A stretch of DNA of 64,000 bases, from contig NZ_CP118963.1 of NCBI RefSeq assembly GCF_029024105.1, positions 682,001-746,000 on the forward strand, written 5' to 3'. Made by a program: the position numbers and the translations under genes. The DNA is from Acinetobacter lwoffii. GTDB taxonomy: Bacteria; Pseudomonadota; Gammaproteobacteria; Pseudomonadales; Moraxellaceae. Below the pieces are notes generated by a model. It ran no database searches and had not been told where the DNA came from. It was given only the letters and a program-made list of their open reading frames with translations. Shown piece by piece: positions 48,393 to 58,174 of the stretch; the stretch's first letter is position 1; each line of letters begins with the position of its first letter.

Positions 48393-49028
48393 GTGGCAAT
48401 CCATGAAATCCGTCATCCACTCATTCGACATAAGCTTGGTTTACTCCGTCGTGCAGATATCAGTACCAAGAATTTCCGTGAGTTAGCTCAAGAAGTGACC
48501 ATGCTTCTAACTTATGAAGCAACTAAAGACCTGCCAATGGTTGAACATGATATTGATGGCTGGAATGGTGCTGTTACAGTTGACCGTATTGCGGGTAAAA
48601 AAATCACGGTTGTGCCAATTCTACGTGCCGGTATTGGCATGCTCGACGGTTTCCTGAACCTGATTCCAAGTGCAAAAGTATCGGTACTCGGTTTAGAGCG
48701 TGATGAAGAAACTCTGGAAGCACGTACCTATTATAAAAAACTGGTTCCAGACGTACAAAACCGTATCGCGATGATCATTGATCCAATGTTGGCCACAGGT
48801 TCTTCTTTAGTGGCTGCAATTGATGTACTGAAAGCCAGCGGCTGTAAAGACATTCGTGTGATGGTTCTGGTTGCTGCTCCAGAAGGCATTAAGCGTGTAG
48901 AAGCTACGCATCCGGATGTTGTGATTTTTACTGCTTCTATCGATAATGGCTTAAATGAAAATGGTTATATCGTTCCAGGTCTTGGCGATGCTGGCGATAA
49001 AATCTTTGGTTCAGTTCAAAAAGACTAA
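48393..49028 (+). CDS. upp: Uracil phosphoribosyltransferase
   Basis: Pyrimidine salvage: uracil plus PRPP gives UMP. The PRPP loop DPMLATGSSLVAAI and the uracil-binding YIVPGLGDAGDKIFG near the end are clear. The start is GTG at 48393 with AGGTG upstream. 211 residues, and the N-terminus (MAIHEIRHPLIRHKLG) matches the Acinetobacter enzyme. Own terminator. Confidence 0.97.
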   Translation: MAIHEIRHPLIRHKLGLLRRADISTKNFRELAQEVTMLLTYEATKDLPMVEHDIDGWNGAVTVDRIAGKKITVVPILRAGIGMLDGFLNLIPSAKVSVLGLERDEETLEARTYYKKLVPDVQNRIAMIIDPMLATGSSLVAAIDVLKASGCKDIRVMVLVAAPEGIKRVEATHPDVVIFTASIDNGLNENGYIVPGLGDAGDKIFGSVQKD

Positions 49029-49043
49029 TTTTTGAATATGATG

Positions 49044-49072
49044 AAAAAAGGGGCTACTACAGCCTCTTTTTT
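49044..49072 (+). terminator. Terminator after upp
   Basis: AAAAAAGGGGCT / AGCCTCTTTTTT stem (one G-T pair), ACTAC loop, T-run. Confidence 0.85.
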
Positions 49073-49112
49073 ATATAATGTAGACAGGGCATTTTCAGGA
49101 TAGGACAATAGC

Positions 49113-49406
49113 ATGAAAGATGAATTGTATCAGGGCAAAATCAAACAGTATGACCCTGCCAAAGGTTTCGGTTTTATTGGCTGTGCTGAGGGAGATGTAT
49201 TCTTCCATATTTCAGACTTCCCTGTGGCAGAAGGCGAGCCAAAACGCAATGAACGTGTGAAATTTAATGTTGTTGAAAATGGCGATAAGTACAAAGCGAT
49301 TAAGATTGAACGTGTCGAAGACAACTCAAAGAAAGCTAAAAAAACCAAAGTGGCAACACACAATAAATCAATTACATCGGCATTGTTAAACAACTTCCGT
49401 GGTTAA
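49113..49406 (+). CDS. Cold-shock-domain protein, 97 aa
   Basis: Single-stranded nucleic-acid-binding OB-fold protein. RNP1 is KGFGFIG and RNP2 is VFFHISDF, both with the aromatic residues that stack on bases. The first ~70 residues are the domain; the rest is a Lys-rich tail. It has its own terminator. It is the first of three cold-shock-domain genes in tandem, and the only soluble one. Confidence 0.88.
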   Translation: MKDELYQGKIKQYDPAKGFGFIGCAEGDVFFHISDFPVAEGEPKRNERVKFNVVENGDKYKAIKIERVEDNSKKAKKTKVATHNKSITSALLNNFRG

Positions 49407-49445
49407 TAGATAATCTTCATACTTAATCGTGTTTGGTTACATTCT

Positions 49446-49472
49446 AAAAGAGGCTTTCAAGCCTCTTTTTTT
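49446..49472 (+). terminator. Terminator after the 97-aa cold-shock gene
   Basis: AAAAGAGGCTT / AAGCCTCTTTT with a short loop and a T-run. Confidence 0.9.
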
Positions 49473-49598
49473 ATAGCATCACCGCTTATATATTCAAAGA
49501 GACAGACAACACATAAAAAATCCACCAAACAGCAACACTGCTGAACATTTCCTTTGGCTTAGAATACAAATTAAATGAATTCTATAGAGAGAAATGTC

Positions 49599-49958
49599 AT
49601 GTTTACGGATGGAAAAATTAAAACTTACGATTCCGAACGTGGTATGGGTACTTTGGAGTTGGTAGGGGAAGCTCAAGAGTTAAGTTTCAAGTTACAGGAT
49701 TTACCTTCGCCTGAAATTGAGCCACAAATTGGAGAGCGGCTTAAATTTAGAATCATTCCCCAACAAGGCAGCATGGCATTAGACAACATAGTACGTCTGG
49801 ATATTAAAGTGCAGGATGAATTTGTGCCAGAAGTCGTCGCCTTGCAATCCTTGGCACCTACAGTGCCTGTTCCGGTACGTAATTCACTTTTCTTTAGTCC
49901 GACCCTTTGGCTAGCATTGGTATCAGCTGTTGGCTTTATGATTTTTGGCGAAGTATAA
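49599..49958 (+). CDS. Degenerate cold-shock-domain protein with a C-terminal membrane helix
   Basis: From the ATG at 49599 (GAGAG site 8 nt upstream) the protein is 119 residues and its start, MFTDGKIKTYDSERG, aligns with the next gene. The RNP motifs are lost: GMGTLEL replaces GFGFIxx and LSFKLQD replaces LFFHxxD, so base stacking by the usual aromatics is unlikely. Residues ~97-118 are a membrane helix (FSPTLWLALVSAVGFMIFG). It looks like a diverged copy, perhaps with a new role. An in-frame ATG at 49575 would add eight residues. Confidence 0.7.
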   Translation: MFTDGKIKTYDSERGMGTLELVGEAQELSFKLQDLPSPEIEPQIGERLKFRIIPQQGSMALDNIVRLDIKVQDEFVPEVVALQSLAPTVPVPVRNSLFFSPTLWLALVSAVGFMIFGEV

Positions 49959-50117
49959 ATAAAAAGGAAATTTTAATTTTTTAATTTTAACTTGGGATCT
50001 ATTCTTCTGTCATAAAAAAACTTCTAGTTTTTTGTTTCTGCTTTAGAGAATTTGACAAAAGCTTTTCAGTCTCTTTTTGATTACAATCATAAAAAATATT
50101 AGAGATAAGAGCGAATT

Positions 50118-50840
50118 ATGTTTCAAGAGGGGAAAATCAAAACCTATAACGAAGATCGTGGTTTTGGTTTTATTCAGATCGAAGGGCAATCTAAAGATTT
50201 ATTTTTTCATGTCAAAGACTTTCCCAATAAAAATGTTCCGCCAAGAATTGGGGAAAAATTAAAGTTTTTAATTGTGGAAGATAATGGAAAGTTTAAGGCG
50301 GACCATATTGTTCGCTTGGATATTAAGCAAGAAGTGCCTGTTGCACAAAATAATGATCTACATGAAGATATTGAAACCAAAGCCTCTCCACGTTATGAAA
50401 AGAAAAAATTATCAACTACATCAAAAATAATCACAATATCAGGACTGGTGATTATTGTGATTCTTGCTGTTCTTATTTATAACAAATACCAAAGCTACCA
50501 AGTTCAAAAACAGCAAAAGCTTGAAGGACTGATAGTAGAGCAGCAAAGAATTGTCGCTGAGCAGCGAGCAGCGCAAGGTGATCTAGCTATGCAAGGATTA
50601 TCTGAGCAAGGTAGGAAGAACCTCGAAAATCGCGGCACTGAGTTAAGAAGCCAAAATAACCCCATTAATTCGAAAACTTCAGAAACGGTTTCGCCATCTA
50701 TGTCTCAATTTAAATGCGATGGTCGAGAACACTGTAGTCAGATGGGTTCTTATGAGGAAGCATTATTTTTTATTCGTAACTGTCCCAATACTAAAATGGA
50801 TGGTGACGGAGATGGGATACCCTGTGAAAGTCAGTTTTGA
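50118..50840 (+). CDS. Membrane-anchored cold-shock-domain protein with Excalibur domain
   Basis: Three parts: an intact cold-shock domain (RNP1 RGFGFIQ, RNP2 LFFHVKDF, residues 1-70), a membrane helix (ITISGLVIIVILAVLIY, about 103-120) followed by a Gln/Glu-rich coiled coil, and a C-terminal Excalibur calcium-binding motif (about 198-240) with CDGREHCSQM, CPNT and DGDGDGIPCE. The nucleic-acid-binding half would be cytoplasmic and the calcium half periplasmic. SD GAGCG/AAGAG region before the ATG at 50118. Role unknown; architecture is unusual. Confidence 0.85.
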   Translation: MFQEGKIKTYNEDRGFGFIQIEGQSKDLFFHVKDFPNKNVPPRIGEKLKFLIVEDNGKFKADHIVRLDIKQEVPVAQNNDLHEDIETKASPRYEKKKLSTTSKIITISGLVIIVILAVLIYNKYQSYQVQKQQKLEGLIVEQQRIVAEQRAAQGDLAMQGLSEQGRKNLENRGTELRSQNNPINSKTSETVSPSMSQFKCDGREHCSQMGSYEEALFFIRNCPNTKMDGDGDGIPCESQF

Positions 50841-50848
50841 TGAATCAT

Positions 50849-50873
50849 AAAAAAAGCACCTTACGGTGCTTTT
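50849..50873. terminator. Terminator between the Excalibur gene and finR
   Basis: AAAAAGCACC / GGTGCTTTT with a TTAC loop, A- and T-runs on both sides; serves two convergent genes. Confidence 0.85.
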
Positions 50874-50879
50874 AATATT

Positions 50880-51758
50880 TTAGCTTTCACAAAAATTCAT
50901 AAAGGCTCTCAGACCTGGACCCTGATATTTCTGGCGATGTACCAGCATGAACAGAGGACGAGTCAGCGACCAGAATGGTGTATCCAGAATTACCAATTGA
51001 CCTTTTTCACGTAAAGGCTCAATCGCAAGTTTGGAAATACAGGACATGCCGATTCCGCCCGCTACAATTTTCAAAATTGCTTCATTATGACCGAGTGTCA
51101 GACGGATATTGGCATCTGGCACATCTTTCAAGATGGCATTGTCAAACACCTCACGGGTACCTGAACCTTCTTCACGCAGAATCCATTCAACAGATTTGAA
51201 ATCTTCAGCGGTTAGTTCACGGTTCAATTGCGCAAGGGGATGGTCTGGCGCACAGCACACGGCCAGCTCATCATCACGCCAATGGATACATTGGAGCTGT
51301 GGCAAATGACATGAACCTTCAATTAAGGCAAGATCCAGCTGGAACTGATTCACCGCTTCAATCATTTGACGGGTATTACCGACTTGAAGCTGTAAATGTG
51401 CTTGCGGCTTGATTTTCAAGAAATCGGCCATTAGGTCAGGAATCAGGTAATCTGAAATCGTCAGGGTTGCACCTAAACGTAAATCGATACTTTGAAGCTC
51501 ACCTTTAGCGACTTGTTCAAAAGATTCACAACGACCTAAAATTTCCAGGGCTTGAGGGAGAAGAAAGCGCCCCAGGTCATTCAGCTGTAAACGTTTGCCT
51601 AGACGGTCAAATAGTGGAGCACCCAGACCATCTTCCAGATCTGCTAAAGCCATACTAGCCGCACTTTGTGTAAGCTTGACGGCATCGCTAGCCTTCGTTA
51701 CGGTACCCTCTTGTGCCACTGCTACAAAAACAGCCAATTGGCGTAAAGTCATGCGCAT
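50880..51758 (-). CDS. finR: LysR-family regulator, FinR-like
   Basis: LysR transcription factor: N-terminal winged HTH (TKASDAVKLTQSAASMALAD, about 20-40) and a periplasmic-binding-type effector domain to the end. It is divergent from fpr, as finR is from fpr in pseudomonads, where it activates fpr during oxidative stress. AAGG lies 9 nt before the ATG. The name rests on synteny and general similarity. Confidence 0.8.
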   Translation of the reverse strand: MRMTLRQLAVFVAVAQEGTVTKASDAVKLTQSAASMALADLEDGLGAPLFDRLGKRLQLNDLGRFLLPQALEILGRCESFEQVAKGELQSIDLRLGATLTISDYLIPDLMADFLKIKPQAHLQLQVGNTRQMIEAVNQFQLDLALIEGSCHLPQLQCIHWRDDELAVCCAPDHPLAQLNRELTAEDFKSVEWILREEGSGTREVFDNAILKDVPDANIRLTLGHNEAILKIVAGGIGMSCISKLAIEPLREKGQLVILDTPFWSLTRPLFMLVHRQKYQGPGLRAFMNFCES

Positions 51759-51843
51759 GAGTAGAGCCTTAACATTTAAAAAATATTAATAAATTATGTT
51801 GCCATGCTACCATGAGCACAGTCTTTCATGCCACGTTGAAATC

Positions 51844-52605
51844 ATGTCAATTGAAAAATTTACCCGAGAAAAAGTTTTATCTGTACACCGTTGGACCAAT
51901 ACATTATTTAGTTTTACGATGACACGCCCGGCACATTTTAAGTTTACCGCAGGGCAGTTTGCGCGTATTGGTTTGCAAGTGGGGGATGAACTGGTGGTTC
52001 GTGCCTATTCGGTAGTGTCCTCTCCTTTTGATGAAACTCTGGAGTTTTTCTCGATTGTCGTTCCAGAAGGTAAATTTACCTCCAATTTACAGCACCTCAA
52101 AGTCGGGGATGAGCTGCATCTGGAAAAAATTCCTTATGGTTATCTGACTCTGGCACGTTATCAATTGCCTTTGCCTAAAGATCTATGGTTACTGGGTACC
52201 GGTACGGGGCTGGCACCGTTTATTTGCATGTTGCAAGACTTTGAAACCTGGAGCAAATACGAAAAAATTAATCTGGTTTATAGTGTACGCACCCGGGCAG
52301 AACTCGCTTATGTAGACCGGATTCAGGAAATCGCTGAAACCTTTGGCGAAGGACATACTGGTTTTAAATTTATCCCGATTATTACCCGTGAACCCGATGC
52401 ACCTTTACACGACCGTTTACCGATTTTGATTGCCAATGGTGAGCTGGAAAAGGCAGCAGGTATCGCGTTTAATCCGGAAACGACGCATGTCATGCTTTGT
52501 GGTAACCCGGATATGGTCGATGATACCAAAGAAGCCTTAAAAGCTCGTGGCCTGACCATGAACCGTCGTGGTGAAGGAAATATTGCGGTCGAGAATTACT
52601 GGTAA
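51844..52605 (+). CDS. fpr: Ferredoxin-NADP+ reductase
   Basis: FAD enzyme moving electrons between NADPH and ferredoxin or flavodoxin. FAD motif RAYSVVSSPFDE, NADP motif GTGTGLAPFICML, and a C-terminal EGNIAVENYW typical of bacterial Fpr. The start at 51844 (MSIEKFTREKV) gives 253 residues like known enzymes; the frame extends 16 codons further upstream but these do not look like the family. Divergent from the finR-like gene. Confidence 0.93.
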   Translation: MSIEKFTREKVLSVHRWTNTLFSFTMTRPAHFKFTAGQFARIGLQVGDELVVRAYSVVSSPFDETLEFFSIVVPEGKFTSNLQHLKVGDELHLEKIPYGYLTLARYQLPLPKDLWLLGTGTGLAPFICMLQDFETWSKYEKINLVYSVRTRAELAYVDRIQEIAETFGEGHTGFKFIPIITREPDAPLHDRLPILIANGELEKAAGIAFNPETTHVMLCGNPDMVDDTKEALKARGLTMNRRGEGNIAVENYW

Positions 52606-53142
52606 GGTTGAAGGATTTATGAGCAAAACCCCCTGCTTGAAGGCAATGCGGTTCCTTTAACAGGAGCGGCATTGTGATCTAAGGGATAACGGTTTTTTAA
52701 CATTTTGACTCTCCGAAGCCTTGTAGGCCTCTCTAAAACAAACTACCTATCCCTGTCTAAGTTCCGACAGCCCAGCCGGATAATGCTCTTGTCCCCAGTG
52801 CTGATCGGTCTGGTGAAATAGCCACTCCACAGAATCTGCACCAAGATGTTTACGTGTATTGGTTAGACTAATGCGCGTCAGCAAGTCATAAGAGGCTAAC
52901 CACTGAGTGCAAATATTGAGTCTTCTTGCTGCTTCATGGATGAGGACATCACGGAAAATCGCCATTCCAAGAACCAGCCAAAGTACCTGATCCGCAGGCA
53001 AGCACCGCCTGCGAATAGTCGCGGGACTGCTCAACCTGAGTGTGGACTTGACCCACTCAACGGGGATATTGTGAATAAAAGTACTCAGATTCGAGAGCTT
53101 AAACAGATTGTTAAGATCTAAAATATCCTGCTGAAATACCAT
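52606..53142 (-). pseudogene. IS4-family transposase remnant
   Basis: Residues encoded from 53142 leftward (MVFQQDILDLNNLFKLSNLS, then LPADQVLWLVLGMAIFRD) are the N-terminal domain of an IS4-type transposase. The reading frame stops at 52747 after about 130 residues, before the catalytic DDE region. A separate stretch around 52702-52612 on the same strand could be the C-terminal tail (RVKMLKNRYPLDHN...), implying an internal deletion; this part is less sure. No intact inverted repeats were found. It cannot make a working transposase. Confidence 0.75.
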
Positions 53143-53175
53143 AAAAAAATCCGATGCCAAACCTGACATCGGATT
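53143..53175 (-). terminator. Terminator on the minus strand before the IS4 remnant
   Basis: AATCCGATG / CATCGGATT, a 9-bp stem with a 10-nt loop; on the minus strand it is followed by a T-run. It would end transcription of the 53252-53674 gene. Confidence 0.8.
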
Positions 53176-53251
53176 CTCTAATGAATTCCAAAATGATTCA
53201 AATGCTTAAGTAAACAGCATTGCCCATTGCGGAGGTTTTTTCGATTCAAGC

Positions 53252-53674
53252 TTAATGCACAAACATATCCATTGATTCACGGATTTCCTGAATGGCGGTT
53301 TCGACATCGGGACTGAGCCAGGTCGGTTCAAAAAATCCGGCATAGTGCTCAATACGGTCTGCAGGCACCACCAGGCGCACTGGACAGTCTTCTTCCAGTA
53401 AACGCCATGGAATAATCGGCACTTCATTATCCAGCCATGCTGTCACATCTCGAATATCGATAATCATCGCATTCACACAGTCCGGAAAAGGCATCACGGA
53501 AAATTCTTCGGTACGACGACGGAAATATTCCAGATCCTGCCAGCGAAGCAGGAAGCTTGGCTTGCTAAATTCAATAATTCCAATCAGATGCTGATCACGG
53601 CTGTAGTGCAGCGTACATTGATGTGTGACGTCAGTATCAAGATCAAGCGATACACTTTGTTGACGATACGCCAT
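53252..53674 (-). CDS. Conserved hypothetical protein, 140 aa
   Basis: Soluble protein of mixed alpha/beta character, no signal peptide. Features: an N-terminal strand-rich part (HLIGIIEFSKPSFLLRW), MIIDIRDVTAW in the middle, a VRLVVPADRIEHY strand-helix unit and a helical C-terminus. The pattern is reminiscent of small STAS-like or anti-sigma-antagonist folds but I see no diagnostic motif. It stands alone with a terminator. Confidence 0.7.
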   Translation of the reverse strand: MAYRQQSVSLDLDTDVTHQCTLHYSRDQHLIGIIEFSKPSFLLRWQDLEYFRRRTEEFSVMPFPDCVNAMIIDIRDVTAWLDNEVPIIPWRLLEEDCPVRLVVPADRIEHYAGFFEPTWLSPDVETAIQEIRESMDMFVH

Positions 53675-53823
53675 ATAACTCGGGTGTATAAATGAGAAGG
53701 TGGATAATTATAACGCATTTCATCGCTGAAAGGCAGCGTCTCAACTGTCTTCACTAAAGCCTGCGGAACCGGTATGGCTTATGCATATCTTCAGGGAACA
53801 ACGATAAAAACAACGAGGTTGCT

Positions 53824-55266
53824 ATGTCAGAGTCAAAAAGTGTGATTGATACCAGTGTGACTGAAACAGCAGTACAAGAAGATTATTTTGCCTTGCGCCA
53901 GCTCAAGAAAGGCGCCGTAGGTTGGCTGCTTCTCGTCGGTCTGGGGGTCGCGTATGTGATTTCCGGTGACTTCGCTGGCTGGAATTTTGGTTTGGCACAG
54001 GGGGGGTGGGGAGGCATGTTTATTGCGACCATTGTGGTGGCATTCATGTATCTGTGTATGTGTCTGGCCATGTCCGAAATGTCGACCATGCTGCCGACTG
54101 CAGGTGGGGGTTACAGTTTTGCTCGTACTGCTTTTGGTCCCTTTGGCGGCTATCTGACCGGGAGTGCCATCCTGATTGAATATGCCATTGCTCCGGCAGC
54201 AATTGCCTGTTTCATTGGTGCCTATTGCGAAGCCTTGTTTGGTATTGGCGGCTGGATCATTTATCTGGTGAGCTATCTGGTTTTTATGGGCTTGCATCTG
54301 AAAGGTGCAGGTGAAGCACTCAAGATCATGTTTGTGATTACCGCAATTGCTGCGGTTGCCTTGATGGTGTTTATCTTTGGCATGTTGCCTCATTTTAATA
54401 GTGCAAACCTGTTTGATATTGCGGTCAGTACGGAAGCGGCGGGTGCAAGCAGTTTCCTGCCATTGGGCTATCTGGGCATCTAGGCAGCAGTGCCTTATGC
54501 GATCTGGTTTTTTCTGGCAGTTGAAGGTGTCCCGCTGGCAGCAGAGGAGGCCAAAGAGCCAGCTAAATCCTTGCCGCGTGGCCTGATTGGTTCCATGCTG
54601 ATTCTGGCATTCTTTGCGCTAAGTATTTTGTTACTCGGTCCTGGCGCAGCAGGTGCAGATACGCTGAAAAATTCCGGTGCACCGCTGGTGGATGCCTTGG
54701 TGGCGGTCTATGGTGCCAATACCTGGATGGCAAGTTTCGTGAATTTTGTCGGTCTCGCTGGTCTGATTGCCAGTTTCTTCTCGATTATCTATGCCTATTC
54801 CCGTCAAATTTTTGCGCTCTCACGTGCCGGTTATTTACCGAAAAAATTGTCCTTAACCAACAGCAATCATGCACCTTATTTGGCCATCATTATTCCGGGG
54901 ATTATTGGCTTCCTGCTGTCCCTTTCAGGTGAAGGTGATCTGCTGATTCTGATGGCGGTCTTTGGTGCCACCATTTCCTATGTTTTGATGATGATGTCTT
55001 ATATCAAACTGAAATTGTCCCGGCCGAATCTGGTACGTCCTTATCAGGCACCGGGCGGTATTGTGACTGCGTCCATTGCGCTGGTACTTGCTGCGATTGC
55101 CGTGGTGGCAGGCTTTCTGGTCGATCCAAAAGTCTGGTTAATGGCAGCTGCCATTTACGTTGCACTGATTCTCTATTTTCTGCTGTATAGCCGCCATCAT
55201 CTGGTGGCCGGGACACCGGAAGAAGAATTTGCCCGTATCGAGGCAGCAGAAAAGGAATTGAAATAA
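53824..55266 (+). pseudogene. eat: Ethanolamine permease, interrupted by one in-frame TAG
   Basis: APC-family permease with about 12 helices that would import ethanolamine. The first half (53824-54483) ends at a TAG at 54481-54483 inside GYLGI*AAVPYAIWFFLAVE. The frame then continues without shift to 55266. Family members have Trp at this place, so TGG to TAG is the likely change. A GTG at 54490 could start the second half but would lack half the transporter. Everything else is intact, so decay is recent, or the base is a sequencing error. It heads the eat-eutB-eutC cluster. Confidence 0.88.
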
Positions 55267-55291
55267 ATTATCTAGCAGGGAGAACTTGCTT

Positions 55292-56677
55292 ATGTTGTAT
55301 CAGATTAATGTGGCCAGTCAGCATTATGTCTTTGAGGATTTAAAAACCCTGTTGGCTAAGGCTACGCCTGAACGTTCTGGCGATCAGCTGGCAGGGATTG
55401 TGGCCACTGATGCAACCGAGCGTGTTGCTGCACAAATGTGTCTGGCAGAAGTACCATTACAGCAGTTTTTGCAAGAAGCTGTGGTTCCTTATGAAGAGGA
55501 TGAAATCACCCGCCTGATTATGGATGAACATGATGCTGATGTCTTTTATCCGATCTCGCATTTTACTGTGGGGGATTTTCGTAACTGGCTGCTGAGTGCA
55601 GATGCCACCACAGAAAAACTTGCTGCTTTAAAAATGGGCTTGATTCCGGAAATGGTCGCAGCAGTGAGCAAAATTATGCGCAATCAGGATCTGATTCTGG
55701 TGGCAAAAAAATGCCGAGTAGTGACTCGGTTCAGAAATACCATCGGGCTGGCAGGGCATCTTTCTACCCGCTTGCAGCCGAACCACCCGACTGATGATCT
55801 GATAGGCATTTCAGCTTCGATTCTGGATGGACTAATGTATGGCAATGGTGATGCCGTGATCGGGATTAATCCGGCCACAGATAATCTGCAGAATTTGACT
55901 GAGCTGCTCAAACTGCTCGATCATGTCATTCAGGAATATGAGATTCCGACTCAATCTTGTGTTTTGACCCATATTACTTCTGGCATTCAGCTGGCAAATA
56001 AAAATGTTCCGATTGATCTGATGTTCCAGCCCATTGCGGGAACCTAAACAGCCAATACTGGTTTCGGTATCAATCTGGCGCTGCTGCAGGAAGGCTATGA
56101 AGCTGCCTTAAGCCTGCAACGCGGCACAGTGGGCCAAAATGTCATGTATTTTGAAACCGGACAGGGCAGTGCCTTATCCAGCAATGGCCATCATGGCGTG
56201 GATCAACAGACCCTGGAAGCGCGTGCCTACGCCGTGGCGCGTAAGTTTAATCCCTTGCTGGTCAATACTGTAGTCGGCTTTATCGGGCCAGAATATCTGT
56301 ATAACGGCAAGCAGATTATCCGGGCCGGGCTGGAAGATCATTTCTGTGGCAAGCTGCTCGGTGTGCCAATGGGCTGTGATATTTGCTACACCAATCATGC
56401 CGATGCCGATCAAGATGATATGGATGCACTGCTGACCTTGCTTGCCAATGCCGGATTGAATTTTATCATGGGTATTCCCGGTTCAGATGACGTGATGTTG
56501 AACTATCAGACGACCTCCTTTCATGATGCGCTCTACATCCGGCAATTACTGGGATTAAAACCGGCACCCGAATTTGACTACTGGCTGGAGCATCAGGGAA
56601 TTTTGGCGCAACAGTCTAATCAGCTGCACTGGCCAACAGAGTTGCCGAAGCAATTTTCACGTCTAATCCTGTCTTGA
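55292..56677 (+). pseudogene. eutB: Ethanolamine ammonia-lyase large subunit, interrupted by one in-frame TAA
   Basis: Large subunit of the adenosylcobalamin-dependent lyase that splits ethanolamine to acetaldehyde and ammonia. From the ATG at 55292 (AGGGAGAA upstream) the frame runs to a TAA at 56045-56047 within PIAGT*TANTGFG, then continues in the same frame to 56677. Relatives have Gln or Glu there, one base from TAA. Total 461 codons, the normal size. Barrel elements and VRFRNTIG, TGFGINLALL and GVPMGCDICYTNHADAD are preserved. If the stop is real the enzyme is lost despite an intact eutC. Confidence 0.88.
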
Positions 56678-56686
56678 GGAAGTACT

Positions 56687-57502
56687 ATGAAACTGATTGC
56701 CGATGTGAAATTTGAGTCCCAATTACAGGATAATCCCTGGCAAAAATTAAAAGCCTTTACTGATGCACGGATTGCCTTAGGTCGAACTGGGGGCAGCTTG
56801 CCGACTCGACCAAGTCTGGAATTTCAGTTGGCACATGCGCAAGCTAAAGATGCGGTACTGAAGCCACTTGATGTTGAATTCTTAAAATCTGGCTTAGCTA
56901 AAACGGGACTGCCTATTCTGGAAATTGAAAGCCAGGCGGTAGAGAAAGATCTTTATCTTAAACGTCCCGATCTTGGGCGTGTGCTTTCAGAACAGTCCAA
57001 AACGATATTGCAGCAATACCGGGCCGAACATCAGCAACATTGGGATGTAGCCATTGTGCTGGGAGATGGACTATCAGCACGTGCCATTGAGGAAAATAGC
57101 CTGCATTTTATTTCGGCCTTGCTAGAGGCATGCAAAGAACAAGGCTGGCAGATTGCCCCCTTAGTGATTGCCCGTGGCAGTCGTGTGGCACTGGGTGATG
57201 AATTGGCAGAAATTTTACAGGCGAAAATGCTGGTCATGCTAATTGGCGAACGGCCGGGTTTGAGCTCACCCGATAGTATGGGAATTTATTACACTTATAA
57301 TGCTTTTAAAGGGTGTCATGATGCCTTGCGCAACTGTATTTCCAATGTCCGTTCTGCGGGCTTGGCCTATCCACTGGCTATCCAGCGACTGGTCGCATTG
57401 ATGCGTAAATCCTGTGAGTTACAGCTTTCAGGGGTGCAGTTGAAAGATGAACACGAAACCCCAGTCGATATGCAACATAGCCCAGCCAAACGGCTATTTT
57501 AA
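56687..57502 (+). CDS. eutC: Ethanolamine ammonia-lyase small subunit
   Basis: Small subunit that helps bind adenosylcobalamin. Conserved ARIALGRTGGSLPT near the N-terminus, GDGLSARAI in the middle, and VMLIGERPGLSSPDSMGIYYTY toward the end. 271 residues, complete. It follows eutB by 9 bp. No genes for a microcompartment are present, so this is the short, soluble form of the pathway. Its usefulness depends on the interrupted eutB. Confidence 0.94.
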   Translation: MKLIADVKFESQLQDNPWQKLKAFTDARIALGRTGGSLPTRPSLEFQLAHAQAKDAVLKPLDVEFLKSGLAKTGLPILEIESQAVEKDLYLKRPDLGRVLSEQSKTILQQYRAEHQQHWDVAIVLGDGLSARAIEENSLHFISALLEACKEQGWQIAPLVIARGSRVALGDELAEILQAKMLVMLIGERPGLSSPDSMGIYYTYNAFKGCHDALRNCISNVRSAGLAYPLAIQRLVALMRKSCELQLSGVQLKDEHETPVDMQHSPAKRLF

Positions 57503-57640
57503 AGTAGCATCTAGCAGAGAATTCTGATGGATTAGTGACTTACATCCCGTCACCATCTCACCATGTTTTGTCACAGAAGCCCTATTCACAGCTTGTTATT
57601 CTAAAAATCTACTTATGAATAACAAAGAGTGAGGATGGTT

Positions 57641-57973
57641 ATGGTCGATGATTTCAATAAAAAACCACCTTTAAATCATCAGGCAGACGTGACGCAGAAA
57701 AAGCGTATCCCTGTTTATATCTTGATTTTGGTCGGTATTTTTTTACTCGCACTACTGTTCTATATGTTTGCTGACATGAATCCAGATGCGAATGATGCTC
57801 CTGCAGGACATCCAAATCCGAATGTACAGCCTGCTACCCCAAATAATTCAACTCCAGTCGGTGAGCCTACACAAGGCACGGCTACCATGAATGAGGGGAC
57901 GGAAGCTACAGCAACCGTGGGTGATGGCACAGAAGCAACAGCAACTGCGACTGATGGACAGGCGACTCAATAA
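57641..57973 (+). CDS. Small single-helix anchored protein with Thr/Ala-rich tail, 110 aa
   Basis: One membrane helix (IPVYILILVGIFLLALLFYMF, about 22-43) preceded by a positively charged cytoplasmic stretch. The rest is a periplasmic low-complexity tail with Asn/Pro-rich then Thr/Ala/Glu-rich sequence, including the twice-repeated GTEATAT. The ATG at 57641 has GAGGA upstream; 57629 (GTG) and 57635 are alternatives. Not recognised. Confidence 0.65.
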   Translation: MVDDFNKKPPLNHQADVTQKKRIPVYILILVGIFLLALLFYMFADMNPDANDAPAGHPNPNVQPATPNNSTPVGEPTQGTATMNEGTEATATVGDGTEATATATDGQATQ

Positions 57974-57986
57974 CTGAAAATACCTG

Positions 57987-58017
57987 AAAAGCTCTAGTGA
58001 ACCACTGGGGCTTTTTT
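57987..58017 (+). terminator. Terminator after the 110-aa gene
   Basis: A 13-bp stem with two G-T pairs (AAAAGCTCTAGTG / CACTGGGGCTTTT) around a short loop, then a T-run. Confidence 0.8.
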
Positions 58018-58174
58018 GCAATGGATGGTGATGTTTTAAGGTAGTGCCATCTACCTGGCTTGAGTCTGAAAACATCAAATCTAATATGAATCCGGAAAAA
58101 GAAGGGGCTGATTGTTTCAGGGAGATGCCCCCGATTTCAGATAAATAGCTTAATAACAAAGAGGGTAGAACAAC

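Noticed and set aside
53143..53175. The hairpin as a terminal repeat of the IS4 remnant
   Set aside because: It has the form of an intrinsic terminator for the upstream gene and has no partner copy at the other side of the remnant.
53824..56677. Programmed stop-codon readthrough in eat and eutB
   Set aside because: The two stops differ (TAG and TAA), there is no shared downstream context or structure, and relatives have sense codons; mutation or sequencing error is simpler.
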